DNA of 48,188 bases from an uncultured Muribaculaceae bacterium (lineage in GTDB: Bacteria; Bacteroidota; Bacteroidia; Bacteroidales; Muribaculaceae), in NCBI GenBank assembly GCA_948788915.1, contig CAQFOZ010000012.1, forward strand, positions 3,344-51,531, written 5' to 3'. The position numbers and the translations under genes are program-made. Below, one piece after another: positions 36,201-44,346 of the stretch. The notes beneath the pieces were generated by a model. That model did not search any database, had not been told where the DNA came from, and saw only the letters and a program-made list of their open reading frames with translations. Within the stretch, counting starts at the first letter, position 1. Each line of letters begins with the position of its first letter.

Positions 36201-36843
36201 TACCCAACGCTGTCACAACGACCTCATTTAGATTTACAGATGTAGATTTGAGCACTATTTTTAGAACTTCTCCATTATGCCCTTTTGCTGTTGTTGCGTC
36301 ATATCCTACATAACGCGCTACAATCTCCGGATTGCTTGAGCTTACATTAATGGTGAATTTTCCATCAACATCGGTTATCACTACATTATTAGTGCCTTTC
36401 TGCATTACAGTCGCACCTATCAGAGGTTCTCCCTTTCCATCCACAACATATCCGTTCAGCTTCCAGCTTTTTTGCTTATCTGAAGACTTACCCGAAGATT
36501 TGGATTCAGCATTATCCTTTTTTACTTTTTTAGCACTTGAGATCAAAATCTTTCGGTTCTGCACTTTAATCGTAGCCGAAGGAAGAGCCTCCTTGAGCAC
36601 GGTATCAATAGATTTTGTCCCACCAATGATTTTAACATGCTCATCCAACGGAACATCTGCGTCGGCATAAGCGAAGGTATAGGTACTTCTCTTCTCTATA
36701 TAATTAAGAAGCTCCCTTACCGTCATGTTTTTAGTCTCGAATGCAAGTGTTTCTTTTTGCGCGAACGTGGCGATTGAACTCCCGGTCATTGCTAAAAGCA
36801 ACAATATCATTCTCAACCGTTTGGAATTTAAATGATAATTCAT
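33220..36843 (-). CDS. SusC/RagA TonB-dependent transporter with STN domain
   Basis: Outer-membrane importer of 1207 residues. Order: signal peptide (to about 29, TFAQ), STN domain (about 32-105, with MTVRELLNYIEKRSTYTFAY), a Ser/Lys linker, a carboxypeptidase-regulatory-like domain (about 130-215, GKGEPLIGATVMQKG), plug (NLNEVVVTALGITRDQKSLG, later SVLKGPAATALYGSRAANGA) and a 22-strand barrel ending in NLKLFF. The STN domain marks it as a signalling transporter that contacts a FecR-type anti-sigma factor, and the FecR gene lies 24 bp upstream. The unit is complete and not truncated. Confidence 0.95.
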   Translation of the reverse strand: MNYHLNSKRLRMILLLLAMTGSSIATFAQKETLAFETKNMTVRELLNYIEKRSTYTFAYADADVPLDEHVKIIGGTKSIDTVLKEALPSATIKVQNRKILISSAKKVKKDNAESKSSGKSSDKQKSWKLNGYVVDGKGEPLIGATVMQKGTNNVVITDVDGKFTINVSSSNPEIVARYVGYDATTAKGHNGEVLKIVLKSTSVNLNEVVVTALGITRDQKSLGYAVTKVGGEDLNNTVTGNWLNNLDGKVAGLSASGAGTGPTGSMRVILRGDQSLNYANNEALFVVDGVPITSGTDGTGSGGGNSHTDAPVDFGNGASELNPEDIESVSVLKGPAATALYGSRAANGAIVITTKSGKKSKGIGVTLSSSVTFEKAGYFPKFQKVYGPGTGLGYYTYNYWTFSGTPPEGFSKNRPAGGSRYSWGEAFSPDKYRNQYNSYNWETGEYELTPFVYADDWYTGLFETGTTFKNTASITSNNGKGTTARISITDTRNDWILPNTGYQNQTVSFSFTTKMNKWFKFQAKVNYLHKTSDNLPTSGFNKLSPFYTLIWGQTNSSMKWYYDEYFLGRCTPENFASGGKDGTGMVARLGNSEPQNPYRQLYEATNSINKDRVYGNVMLTINFPVKGLTLDLRAGTDFSADWRQQKRPFRTTGFLSGFYREQSFRDIETNMDFLLRYVNNSLLDERLGFNVAFGGNNMGRRMWRSSITLDNLGEEGVYNSTNTRPGEVPRTSFYRSHKVVNSFYGFLNASWDDTYFLDITARNDWSSALGRDNWSFFYPSVSASVLLDQAFKLRDSAPWLNMLKVRGSWANVGNDTSPYTLIDAYTASVDYPGSYELPTSRANYFIKPENVESYEVGIETRMFQNRLGLDLAFYNSHTTNQIISAVTDPMIGSSSKKMNCGEIRNRGIEVALHAVPVRTHDFTWSIDVNWSRNWNKLVALEDGWDPRTPFQGKSTGSDALIYSYVGEEMNWLYGIGYQRAPEGATYTDENGNVIDCSGMKLIDIQTGNPILDDTPNRRIAKINPTWRGGMSMNFKYKDFTLGLNFTAQMGGHTYSRTHAQLSYMGKLENTLEGRPDGLVPVGVNAIKNDDGSISYQLNRTITSSVEEYYNKYVYHPKNVEENTFKTDFLKLKEARLDYNLPARICRKTKVLQGASLGVYATNIFCITPFPQYDPEAGTLVGTNVINGVEYGAFPMTRTYGINLKLFF

Positions 36844-36867
36844 TATGAGTAAGGTTAGTTAAAAAAT

Positions 36868-37911
36868 TTAATCTTGTTGAGCGTAAATATTAAGATTATG
36901 TCCCTTAATATCATATCTTATTCCTGTCAGATAACTTATTATTGAGAGTATATCCTCTAAGTCGTCATTCTGCAAAGTAATTGTCAGCGTATGTTGCATA
37001 TCTACTTCAGGACTAATGTTAAGTTCTACACCATACTTACGCCCAATAGTAATAAGCAAATCACCGACAGGTTCATTCTCAAGTTTCAGACGCTTTTGAA
37101 TCCAGCGGCAATATTTTGAAGCTTCCGTGTCTTCCACACACCACGTCTTTTTGCTGCGATCCAATATAAAACGCTGGTCCGGACGTAGCGTTACACTTTT
37201 ATTCCCTCCCAATTCGCTTATATTCACCGAACCGGACTCAAGCACAACCTCTTCAAAATTTGAATATGGATAGTTCCTTACTTCAAATTTGGTACCGGTG
37301 ACCTCAACGCAACTTCCGTTCAACATTACCTCAAATGGATGATTCCGGTCTTTAGCCACATCAAAATAGGCCTCTCCTTCAACACTTACCTTTCTTTTAC
37401 CCCATTTCCCGAAATCATTTGCATTGTAGCAAAGCCGACTACCTCCATTAAGTTTCACTTCTGTTCCGTCTGGCAAAACAAAATCTCCGCATGAACCATT
37501 TGCTGTGGCAAAAACAGTTTCTATGGGTTGAAAATGATTATTGACAATTACCGTAATGACAACAGACAAAATAATGGCCGCAAAAACAGCAGCATAACGC
37601 ATCCAGGTACCCCATTTCGATTTCCTTTGAGTCGCATTTGGCTCTTCTTGATCTGAATGACTGCCAATATCCTGAAGGATCCGGCTCAATGATTCCGGTC
37701 TGAAATTTAAACTGTTTCTCAAAATCTCCTCTTCCCACAAATCGTACATACTGCGGACTGTCTCTTCGTCGTTCTCATGGGACAGAAGCCATTCATAAAA
37801 TTTGTCGCGAAGGCTTTGTGGCAGATCGTCACGACTGTATATGAAGTTTAATATTTTTTCGTAGTCCTTTCGCATTCTTGATTTTATAATATTTACCGCA
37901 TTTCTTGACAA
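36868..37911 (-). CDS. FecR-family anti-sigma factor
   Basis: Inner-membrane regulator of 347 residues. A cytoplasmic N-terminal helical domain (1-100) would hold the sigma factor. One membrane segment follows (about 106-123, YAAVFAAIILSVVITVIV). The periplasmic FecR domain has GSCGDFVLPDGTEVKLNGGS and EGEAYFDVAKDRNHPFEV, and a C-terminal DUF4974 domain (about 270-345, LKLENEPVGDLLITIGRKYG) is the part thought to touch the STN domain of SusC. It lies between the phosphoesterase and SusC genes. No sigma gene is next to it; the only ECF gene in the window is at 26762. Met13 (37875) is an alternative start. Confidence 0.92.
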   Translation of the reverse strand: MSRNAVNIIKSRMRKDYEKILNFIYSRDDLPQSLRDKFYEWLLSHENDEETVRSMYDLWEEEILRNSLNFRPESLSRILQDIGSHSDQEEPNATQRKSKWGTWMRYAAVFAAIILSVVITVIVNNHFQPIETVFATANGSCGDFVLPDGTEVKLNGGSRLCYNANDFGKWGKRKVSVEGEAYFDVAKDRNHPFEVMLNGSCVEVTGTKFEVRNYPYSNFEEVVLESGSVNISELGGNKSVTLRPDQRFILDRSKKTWCVEDTEASKYCRWIQKRLKLENEPVGDLLITIGRKYGVELNISPEVDMQHTLTITLQNDDLEDILSIISYLTGIRYDIKGHNLNIYAQQD

Positions 37912-37995
37912 TATCTTCCGGATACTACCTCATGTTTTCATTGAAAACTTTAGGACGTGTAACTGTCTGGACAAATTCTTTTCCATTTATGTCTG

Positions 37996-39654
37996 TCACA
38001 ACAACCTTGACTTTTGATGTCGCACTTTTACATCGAGCCTTGAAAAATGATTCGTATTCTGTGTAGTAAAAGTTACAGTAGAGGTCGGCACTGCATTATG
38101 ACTCAAACGCTGACATTCATATGAGAGGATATGGAGCGGATCCTTCGTTTTCACCCTCGTCACTGTTAATGGCCGTCCCTCTTCAAATATCTCGATTTTC
38201 CAATCAGGTTGGAACGAAAACACATTAACCAGAATATCATTGTTTAAATTCTTATTATAGTATTCTCCGGCATAATCTTTTACCATATCTTTATACTTCT
38301 TTGTTCCGGAAACACAATCTTCATTTATAAGCGTACTATTTAAATCATAAACACGGAATTGATAATCTTCATCCATGCCTACTCCTTTGTATTTATAGTC
38401 AAGTTCTTTCCCGTTCACACGCAAGAGCCCATAACCTCCCGGTGAGCCGTCTGTACAGATATGATTAGATGTATATCCGGAATGTGCCGTCCACCATAAT
38501 GATCCGGACAAGGAAGCGACATTATGCTCCTCAATACCGGTTATAAATTGCGAACGAACATTAAAATTCCTATGATAATGACCTGAGAATAATGTTACAT
38601 TTGAATATGGGGAAAGCACCTGTTCAAGAACATCCATATTAAGCATATTTCTTCTCATGGTCTGTTCATTGCCACTTAAACCGGGCTCTGAATAAAAAGG
38701 TATGTGCCCGCATATCACAATCGGGACATCCTTATCTTGCAACACTTCGAGATCTTTCTCCAACCACTCCAACTGTGATTGAGTCAATGCCCGATCATAA
38801 GTCCTTTTACCCATTTCAGTAAAGGTGGCATCGGGATTGTTATATATGATATTATCCAGAACCACATAATGAATTTCTCCTATATTAAAAGAATAATATG
38901 TAGGTGCTATATTTTGTCGGAAAATATATGACGACTCCCAGTCATCGGAGACATACGGATTATTATCGTGATTGCCGATAGTATGAAACAACATACAGTC
39001 TATTGCCTCCAGACTTTTTGCAGCATCCATTATATCAAAAGAATTGGCACGCCAATATTGATCCCAGCTAATATCGCCCAAAGATAAAGAATAAACTTTT
39101 TTTCCTTTAGCTTTTTCTGAAAATATCATCCTATTTATATCCGGAATTACAAACTGTGATAATTGCTCAATATCCTCTGTTCGTTTGGCAAGATGCTGAT
39201 CGGCGTGAATCAATAATGTATAACAGGAATTGTCAACCGGAATAAGAGTAAAATCATGTATTTCAAGCCTATCTGACAAACTATTCAAATTCCTAAAGAA
39301 TTGAGGACGATTACCATCTGTTGGGACTGTATAGTTTCCGGGAATCGATACGAATACGAATCCGTTCGATTTATTCGAACGGATTCTGTATTCTCCATTC
39401 TCATCAGTCAGCACCACTTCGGTACCATCCGATACAACGATACCTTTTAGTCCGGTACCGTCGGACGATCTGACCGTACCCATAATCGTAACACCATCAT
39501 CAGGATTTGCATCCTCTTCATTTCCATTACCCGTATTTCCGGGGAAAAGTGATTCCTCCGGGGAATCCCTCTCGATGGTCGACTTGCACCCGATCAGATA
39601 CAGCATCGAAATTGCAGCAACGATTTTAATAACGTTTGCAACTTTCATAATCAC
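37996..39654 (-). CDS. Calcineurin-like phosphoesterase lipoprotein, C-terminus frameshifted
   Basis: Exported metallophosphoesterase. Lipobox Cys23 (YLIGC), an N-terminal carboxypeptidase-regulatory-like domain (about 55-140), then the catalytic domain with HADQH (Asp152, His154), LGD (194), GNHD (227-230), ICGHIPFY and SGHYHRN, all metal-binding motifs intact. A C-terminal calcineurin-associated domain follows. The listed frame stops at 37996 after a run of basic residues unlike the family. Adding one base to the four-A run at 38026-38029 restores a frame to 37925 that reads SATSKVKVVVTDINGKEF and ends NENMR, much like the usual end of this family. Either the strain carries a late frameshift or one base was lost in sequencing. 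It lies between GDPD and FecR genes. Confidence 0.88.
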   Translation of the reverse strand: MIMKVANVIKIVAAISMLYLIGCKSTIERDSPEESLFPGNTGNGNEEDANPDDGVTIMGTVRSSDGTGLKGIVVSDGTEVVLTDENGEYRIRSNKSNGFVFVSIPGNYTVPTDGNRPQFFRNLNSLSDRLEIHDFTLIPVDNSCYTLLIHADQHLAKRTEDIEQLSQFVIPDINRMIFSEKAKGKKVYSLSLGDISWDQYWRANSFDIMDAAKSLEAIDCMLFHTIGNHDNNPYVSDDWESSYIFRQNIAPTYYSFNIGEIHYVVLDNIIYNNPDATFTEMGKRTYDRALTQSQLEWLEKDLEVLQDKDVPIVICGHIPFYSEPGLSGNEQTMRRNMLNMDVLEQVLSPYSNVTLFSGHYHRNFNVRSQFITGIEEHNVASLSGSLWWTAHSGYTSNHICTDGSPGGYGLLRVNGKELDYKYKGVGMDEDYQFRVYDLNSTLINEDCVSGTKKYKDMVKDYAGEYYNKNLNNDILVNVFSFQPDWKIEIFEEGRPLTVTRVKTKDPLHILSYECQRLSHNAVPTSTVTFTTQNTNHFSRLDVKVRHQKSRLL

Positions 39655-39688
39655 ACTGTCAACTAACTATAACCTAACAATATCTTTC

Positions 39689-40555
39689 TTACCTTCGAGT
39701 GCGATTATCTTTGTTCTCTTTACCTTTGCTCTGTTTCTCAAGAAACATTATCATTCTGTCCGGATAGTCTGTAGTTACATAATCCACCCCAAGATCATAA
39801 AAATACTTCATATCCTCTTCGGTATTTACGGTCCAAACATTTACTTCAAGACCCTCTTTATGAGCTTGCTCAACCCATTCAGGATGTTTCTTCATCGCCT
39901 TTACAGAATAATCTATTCCTTGTAATCCAAGTTTCTTTACTTTTTTGGGTGACAAATCTCCATCAAGATAAAATATTTTAACTCCTGCTGGGAAGATCTT
40001 ACGGAATGTCATGGCCGCATTCAATGAAAATACAATTATATCCGTGCGGTCCAGTACACCATGTTTACAAAGCAATTCAGCAATTTTTCTTGCACAAACA
40101 TCTTCTCTGGAATAGTCTGTAAGTGATTTCATCTCCAGAACCAGTTTCATGTCAGGATGATTTCTCACCTCAGCCAAATACTCATCCAATGTCGGAATCT
40201 TTTCTCCATTAGGCAGTATTATCTTTCGGATTTCTTCAAAGGGTGCCGTCTCCATGAAAAGACCTTTGAAGTTTTTATCGTGATTTACAATCAAATGATC
40301 ATCTACTGTAAGCCAGACATCTATTTCAGAGCCATAACAACCGATTGAATCTGCCTTTATAAAAGAAGCCAACGTATTTTGAGCGGAATTATCGGCTTTC
40401 CAAAATCCACGGTGAGCCACGACTTTTGTCCCCGTCACAGACTGTGACTCTTTGGCATTACACCGTTGAGATGACATAGCCGAGAAAGATATTACACTAA
40501 ACAGAATTACGGTAAAAGCCAATTTACGGCTAAGAAAATGATTAAAGAGTTTCAT
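39689..40555 (-). CDS. Exported glycerophosphodiester phosphodiesterase (GDPD family)
   Basis: Enzyme of 288 residues splitting glycerophosphodiesters to glycerol phosphate and an alcohol. A signal peptide-like start (to about 32) is followed by the TIM-barrel motif HRG (His48-Arg49), Glu77/Asp79 in GSEIDVWLT and NHD (His92), with a late VWTVNTEEDM and GVDYVTTDYPD. The usual ENT after HRG is here QNT (Gln59), a change I associate with a Bacteroidetes subfamily. It is the first gene of the 13-kb run and ends 34 bp before the phosphoesterase gene. About 290 bp upstream hold no clear -7 box, consistent with a promoter used by an alternative sigma factor. Confidence 0.88.
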   Translation of the reverse strand: MKLFNHFLSRKLAFTVILFSVISFSAMSSQRCNAKESQSVTGTKVVAHRGFWKADNSAQNTLASFIKADSIGCYGSEIDVWLTVDDHLIVNHDKNFKGLFMETAPFEEIRKIILPNGEKIPTLDEYLAEVRNHPDMKLVLEMKSLTDYSREDVCARKIAELLCKHGVLDRTDIIVFSLNAAMTFRKIFPAGVKIFYLDGDLSPKKVKKLGLQGIDYSVKAMKKHPEWVEQAHKEGLEVNVWTVNTEEDMKYFYDLGVDYVTTDYPDRMIMFLEKQSKGKENKDNRTRR

Positions 40556-40750
40556 GAATCAGTCAGGTTTAATTTTTATATCGAGATATGTCTCTCTATA
40601 TTATAGACGCCCCAGACGAATAACATGCCAATTAATTTTTCACTTTTTTTATAAAATTTTTACTTATTTGCCATCACCGCAATTAACTATCAACTGTATG
40701 TAGCTTTAAATCACATGATAATAGGGAACGCTCTCATAGCGGACAATAAA

Positions 40751-40805
40751 AAAACTTTCAATTAGAGCTTTGAGATTCTATCCATTGCAACTAAATGAAA
40801 GTTTT
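40751..40805 (-). terminator. Probable terminator of the helicase operon
   Basis: AAAACTTTCA (40751-40760) and TGAAAGTTTT (40796-40805) pair across a 35-nt loop. On the minus strand the 3' arm runs into seven T. The loop is long, so strength is uncertain. The rest of 40556-40846 holds only a minor GAGA/TCTC repeat. Confidence 0.5.
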
Positions 40806-40846
40806 AAGTTTGATACTTTTGTATTTTACGCTTCTCGCGCACTTAC

Positions 40847-42184
40847 TTATCTAACCAATGATACAAGACGTTTTTCTCCCTTTATCTTTTTACCTTTTAT
40901 TTTTTCCATTATGTTTTCTGTCTCTTCTTCCGGAATGGCGACAAGTGCATAATGGTCATAAACATCTATCTTTCCGAGACGCTTCCCATCCGCGCCTCCT
41001 TCTTTAATCAGGAAACCGGCTACATCTCCCTTGGAAAGTTTCTCTTTTTTACCCGCTGAAATCCGTAGAGTAGCGTAGCCGGATCCTAAAGGGTTATCCG
41101 CATAATGGCCGGAAACATATCTGGTATCGTCAAAATCAACAAATGGTTTTACATCCTCTTCCGGTCCTATGATGACATACACATCTCCCTCCTTGTCCAC
41201 GCGTGCTGTACGCCCGTTTCTATGCGTGTAGTTTTCCGGAGTCAAAGCCTGATGATAATGGATTACAGACTTCACGTCTTCTATATCAAGACCTCTTGCA
41301 GCAAGATCGGTCGCCACCAGAATAGGATAAGTGCCATTGTTGAAAGTAGCCACAGCTGTTTCTCGCTGTTGCTGGTCAAGAGCTCCATGATACAAGACAG
41401 ACGGATAGCCGGCCCTCCGCAAGAACTGCGACACTCGCTCTGCACTCTCCCTGTGATTTACAAAGATAATGGCACGTTCCCAAGGTCCGTCGCCCTTTAT
41501 TTCATCAAGTAGGGACGCAAGGGTCTTTAATTTGTCATTTGCATCCGAATCCACCTTGTGTACACGCAGCCTGCGTTTAAGTTCTGAATTTCCTTGCAGA
41601 TAATTTATTCTCGCCGGATCTTTAAGACGAATGAAATCTGGCAGAACTTCAGAATCCGTTGCGGATGTAAGAATGATCCGACTGACATTCTTAAGCCTAT
41701 CCATTATTTTCTTCATCTCCTTTTCAAATCCAAGTTCAAGAGATTTGTCAAATTCATCCAACACAAGTATCCGCGTCGGAAGGACATCTATGTTTCTGCG
41801 GTTTATATGATCGAGGATGCGCCCGGGGGTTGCCACTACAATATCTGTCCCGGCAGACAACGAGTTGACCTCATCCTCAACCTTATGTCCACCATACAAT
41901 GACGTAACCTTAAAACCGGGTGCGATAGAGTTGATTATTTTCGATATCTGGATCACGAGTTCCCTCGAAGGGGCAATGACCACAACCTGTACCCTCCCGC
42001 TTGACGGGCGTAACAGTTTAAGAACCGGCAATATAAACGCCAGTGTCTTTCCACTGCCCGTTGGCGACAGCAAGATAATATCACGCGACTCCGATGCCTG
42101 CATCATCATCTTCTTCTGCATCGGATTCAACTCCGTTATTCCTAATTTTTCCTCTATCAGAGGAAGGAACTCCTTCTCTCTCAT
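40847..42184 (-). CDS. DbpA-like DEAD-box RNA helicase (DEFD variant)
   Basis: ATP-dependent RNA helicase of 445 residues. Q-motif region LNPMQKKMM, Walker A SPTGSGKT, Ia PSRELV, Ib TPGRI, motif II LDEFD in place of DEAD, motif III SAT, then VATDLAARGLDI and HRNGRTAR. The last 75 residues (LRISAGKKEKLSKGDVAGFL, KIDVYDHYALVAIP) are a DbpA RNA-binding domain, which directs E. coli DbpA to 23S rRNA helix 92. Probable role: late large-subunit assembly. It is the last gene of the (-) cluster, 16 bp after recG. Confidence 0.9.
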   Translation of the reverse strand: MREKEFLPLIEEKLGITELNPMQKKMMMQASESRDIILLSPTGSGKTLAFILPVLKLLRPSSGRVQVVVIAPSRELVIQISKIINSIAPGFKVTSLYGGHKVEDEVNSLSAGTDIVVATPGRILDHINRRNIDVLPTRILVLDEFDKSLELGFEKEMKKIMDRLKNVSRIILTSATDSEVLPDFIRLKDPARINYLQGNSELKRRLRVHKVDSDANDKLKTLASLLDEIKGDGPWERAIIFVNHRESAERVSQFLRRAGYPSVLYHGALDQQQRETAVATFNNGTYPILVATDLAARGLDIEDVKSVIHYHQALTPENYTHRNGRTARVDKEGDVYVIIGPEEDVKPFVDFDDTRYVSGHYADNPLGSGYATLRISAGKKEKLSKGDVAGFLIKEGGADGKRLGKIDVYDHYALVAIPEEETENIMEKIKGKKIKGEKRLVSLVR

Positions 42185-42200
42185 CTTATGCTTATATTAT

Positions 42201-44345
42201 TTATGAGATTTGTGACCAATCATAAGTTTTCGCAAAACGTCTCCGAAGTTCTACTGATATAATTTCAAGTGAGGAAGAGGACAACTGCAGTTTACCCCCG
42301 GGATATTCTTCGTTGGCATTTCCTGAAAATTTCAACAATTCAGGATGTGCATTCAGTACACTTTCCGCTACATGTCTTGCCACAGAGAGAATCTGCCCGT
42401 CTGTAACAAGATTAGCCACTTTTAAATTAAACGCCAAACCGCTCTGTTGGGTTCCCTCCATATCGCCCGGACCTCGCATTTTCATATCCGCTTCCGAAAT
42501 AAGAAAACCGTCTGTTGTTTCCGTCATGATAGAAAGCCGTTTTCGAGTATCTCCGGATATATTCTGTTTTGTCATCAATATACAATAACTGTGGTCAGCT
42601 CCACGGCCTACTCGCCCACGCAACTGATGAAGCTGTGACAAACCAAAACGCTCCGCATTTTCAATCACCATTACTGAAGCATTCGGCACATTGACACCCA
42701 CTTCTATAACAGTAGTAGCCACAAGAATACGAGCCGCCCCGGAAACAAATTGCTCCATCTGGTAATCTTTCTCCGCCTGTTTCAGTTGTCCGTGAACCAT
42801 ACATACTTTAACCCCCGGAAATAATCCCCTTATACGCTCTGCTCCTGTCTCAACACTTAACAGCTCCAGTTTTGGATTCTCATGAACCAGAGGATACACA
42901 ATGTATATCTGACGGCCAAAACGAAGTTCCCGGTTAATCAATGCATTTACTTCCATCCTGCAGTTACCATATTTCAGATAGGTCTGCACCGGTTTACGTC
43001 CGGGAGGCAATTCATCTATCACAGAAACATCCAAATCCCCGTATACAGTCATGGCAAGTGTGCGGGGAATAGGAGTAGCAGTCATGACAAGCACATGCGG
43101 AGCCGTGTCTCCCCCTTTCCACATTTTTGCTCTCTGAGCTACTCCGAACCGATGCTGCTCGTCTATTATAGTGAGCCCAAGATTCCTGAACTGTACCGTA
43201 TCTTCTATCAACGCATGCGTCCCGACAAGAATGTCTATCTCTCCGCTGAGCAACTGATCATGTATCACTCCGCGCGCCTTGGCACGAGTACTTCCGGTCA
43301 GTAACGCAACTTTCAGACCTACAGACTCTCCCCACTGGCTGATTGTCTCGTAATGTTGGTTTGCAAGAATTTCTGTAGGAGCCATTATAGAGGACTGAAA
43401 ACCATTGTCCGCAGCCATTAGCATTGTCATGAATGCCACCATCGTCTTCCCACTACCCACATCGCCCTGAAGGAGCCTGTTCATCTGCCTCCCTGTACGC
43501 ATGTCGTCCCGTATCTCTCGCAACACTCGCTTCTGCGCACCTGTAAGTTCAAACGGGATGTGTTTCTTGTAAAAACTATTGAAATATTCCCCTATCTTCG
43601 GAAACAAAAAACCGCGGATTTTTCTTCCTCGCTCACGCGCATACCTCAATATATGCATCTGAAGATAAAACAACTCCTCAAATTTCATCCGCTCCTTCGC
43701 TTTCTGCAACATATCCGGAGATTTCGGGAAATGTAGATTTACAAGAGCATCCTGCAAGGACATTAGAGACAACTTTTCTACAATCTCAGAGGGCAAAGTT
43801 TCATTAATTTCCCTGAAACGGGGATGTTGTACGAGACCTCGAATCAGTTCCCACAGGAATTTAGGAGAATAACCCCTCTTGCGCATTTTATCCGGAATCG
43901 AATATACACCGCGGAATCCTTGTGGCGGACGCGTTGCATCGTAATCACTCACTTCCGGATGGGACATCTGCCATCCGTTATAATAAGTGGGTTTTCCGAA
44001 AAGGATGTAAGGAACGCCTGTTTTATAAGCATTCTTAAAATAGTTTATTTTGGAAAACCATGTTACTTCAAGAAAACGGGACCCATCGTGAAAGGAAGCC
44101 TTAAGACGCTGTCTGGCACCCTCTCCTTCGACAACAAAACCCACAAAACGGCCTAAAACCTGCACTGCGGGCATCTCTCCTGAAAACTCTTCAATCCTAT
44201 AAAACCGACTGGTATCCACATAGCGGTGTGGGAATGTATATAGAAGATCACCAAAAGTACGTATCTCCATTTCCGTGCCAAGCAATCCCGCACGTTTTTC
44301 TCCTACACCTTTCAGGAATTTTATGTCGGTTTCAAGGAATGACAT
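42201..44345 (-). CDS. recG: ATP-dependent DNA helicase RecG
   Basis: Branch-migration helicase of 714 residues that remodels stalled forks and Holliday junctions. The N-terminal wedge/OB domain (about 1-190) holds PAVQVLGRFVGFV. The motor has Walker A GDVGSGKT, IIDEQHRFG, TATPIPRT and the motif-VI segment QLRGRVGRG, with the TRG-like hairpin after it and a C-terminal domain. Length is normal for the family. Its start is 1 bp from the ispD stop, so translation is likely coupled. Complete, with no odd features. Confidence 0.96.
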   Translation of the reverse strand: MSFLETDIKFLKGVGEKRAGLLGTEMEIRTFGDLLYTFPHRYVDTSRFYRIEEFSGEMPAVQVLGRFVGFVVEGEGARQRLKASFHDGSRFLEVTWFSKINYFKNAYKTGVPYILFGKPTYYNGWQMSHPEVSDYDATRPPQGFRGVYSIPDKMRKRGYSPKFLWELIRGLVQHPRFREINETLPSEIVEKLSLMSLQDALVNLHFPKSPDMLQKAKERMKFEELFYLQMHILRYARERGRKIRGFLFPKIGEYFNSFYKKHIPFELTGAQKRVLREIRDDMRTGRQMNRLLQGDVGSGKTMVAFMTMLMAADNGFQSSIMAPTEILANQHYETISQWGESVGLKVALLTGSTRAKARGVIHDQLLSGEIDILVGTHALIEDTVQFRNLGLTIIDEQHRFGVAQRAKMWKGGDTAPHVLVMTATPIPRTLAMTVYGDLDVSVIDELPPGRKPVQTYLKYGNCRMEVNALINRELRFGRQIYIVYPLVHENPKLELLSVETGAERIRGLFPGVKVCMVHGQLKQAEKDYQMEQFVSGAARILVATTVIEVGVNVPNASVMVIENAERFGLSQLHQLRGRVGRGADHSYCILMTKQNISGDTRKRLSIMTETTDGFLISEADMKMRGPGDMEGTQQSGLAFNLKVANLVTDGQILSVARHVAESVLNAHPELLKFSGNANEEYPGGKLQLSSSSLEIISVELRRRFAKTYDWSQIS

Positions 44346-44346
44346 C

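Noticed and set aside
37996..39654. Calling the phosphoesterase a pseudogene
   Set aside because: All metal-binding motifs lie upstream of the frameshift and only about 30 C-terminal residues are affected, so the product may still work.
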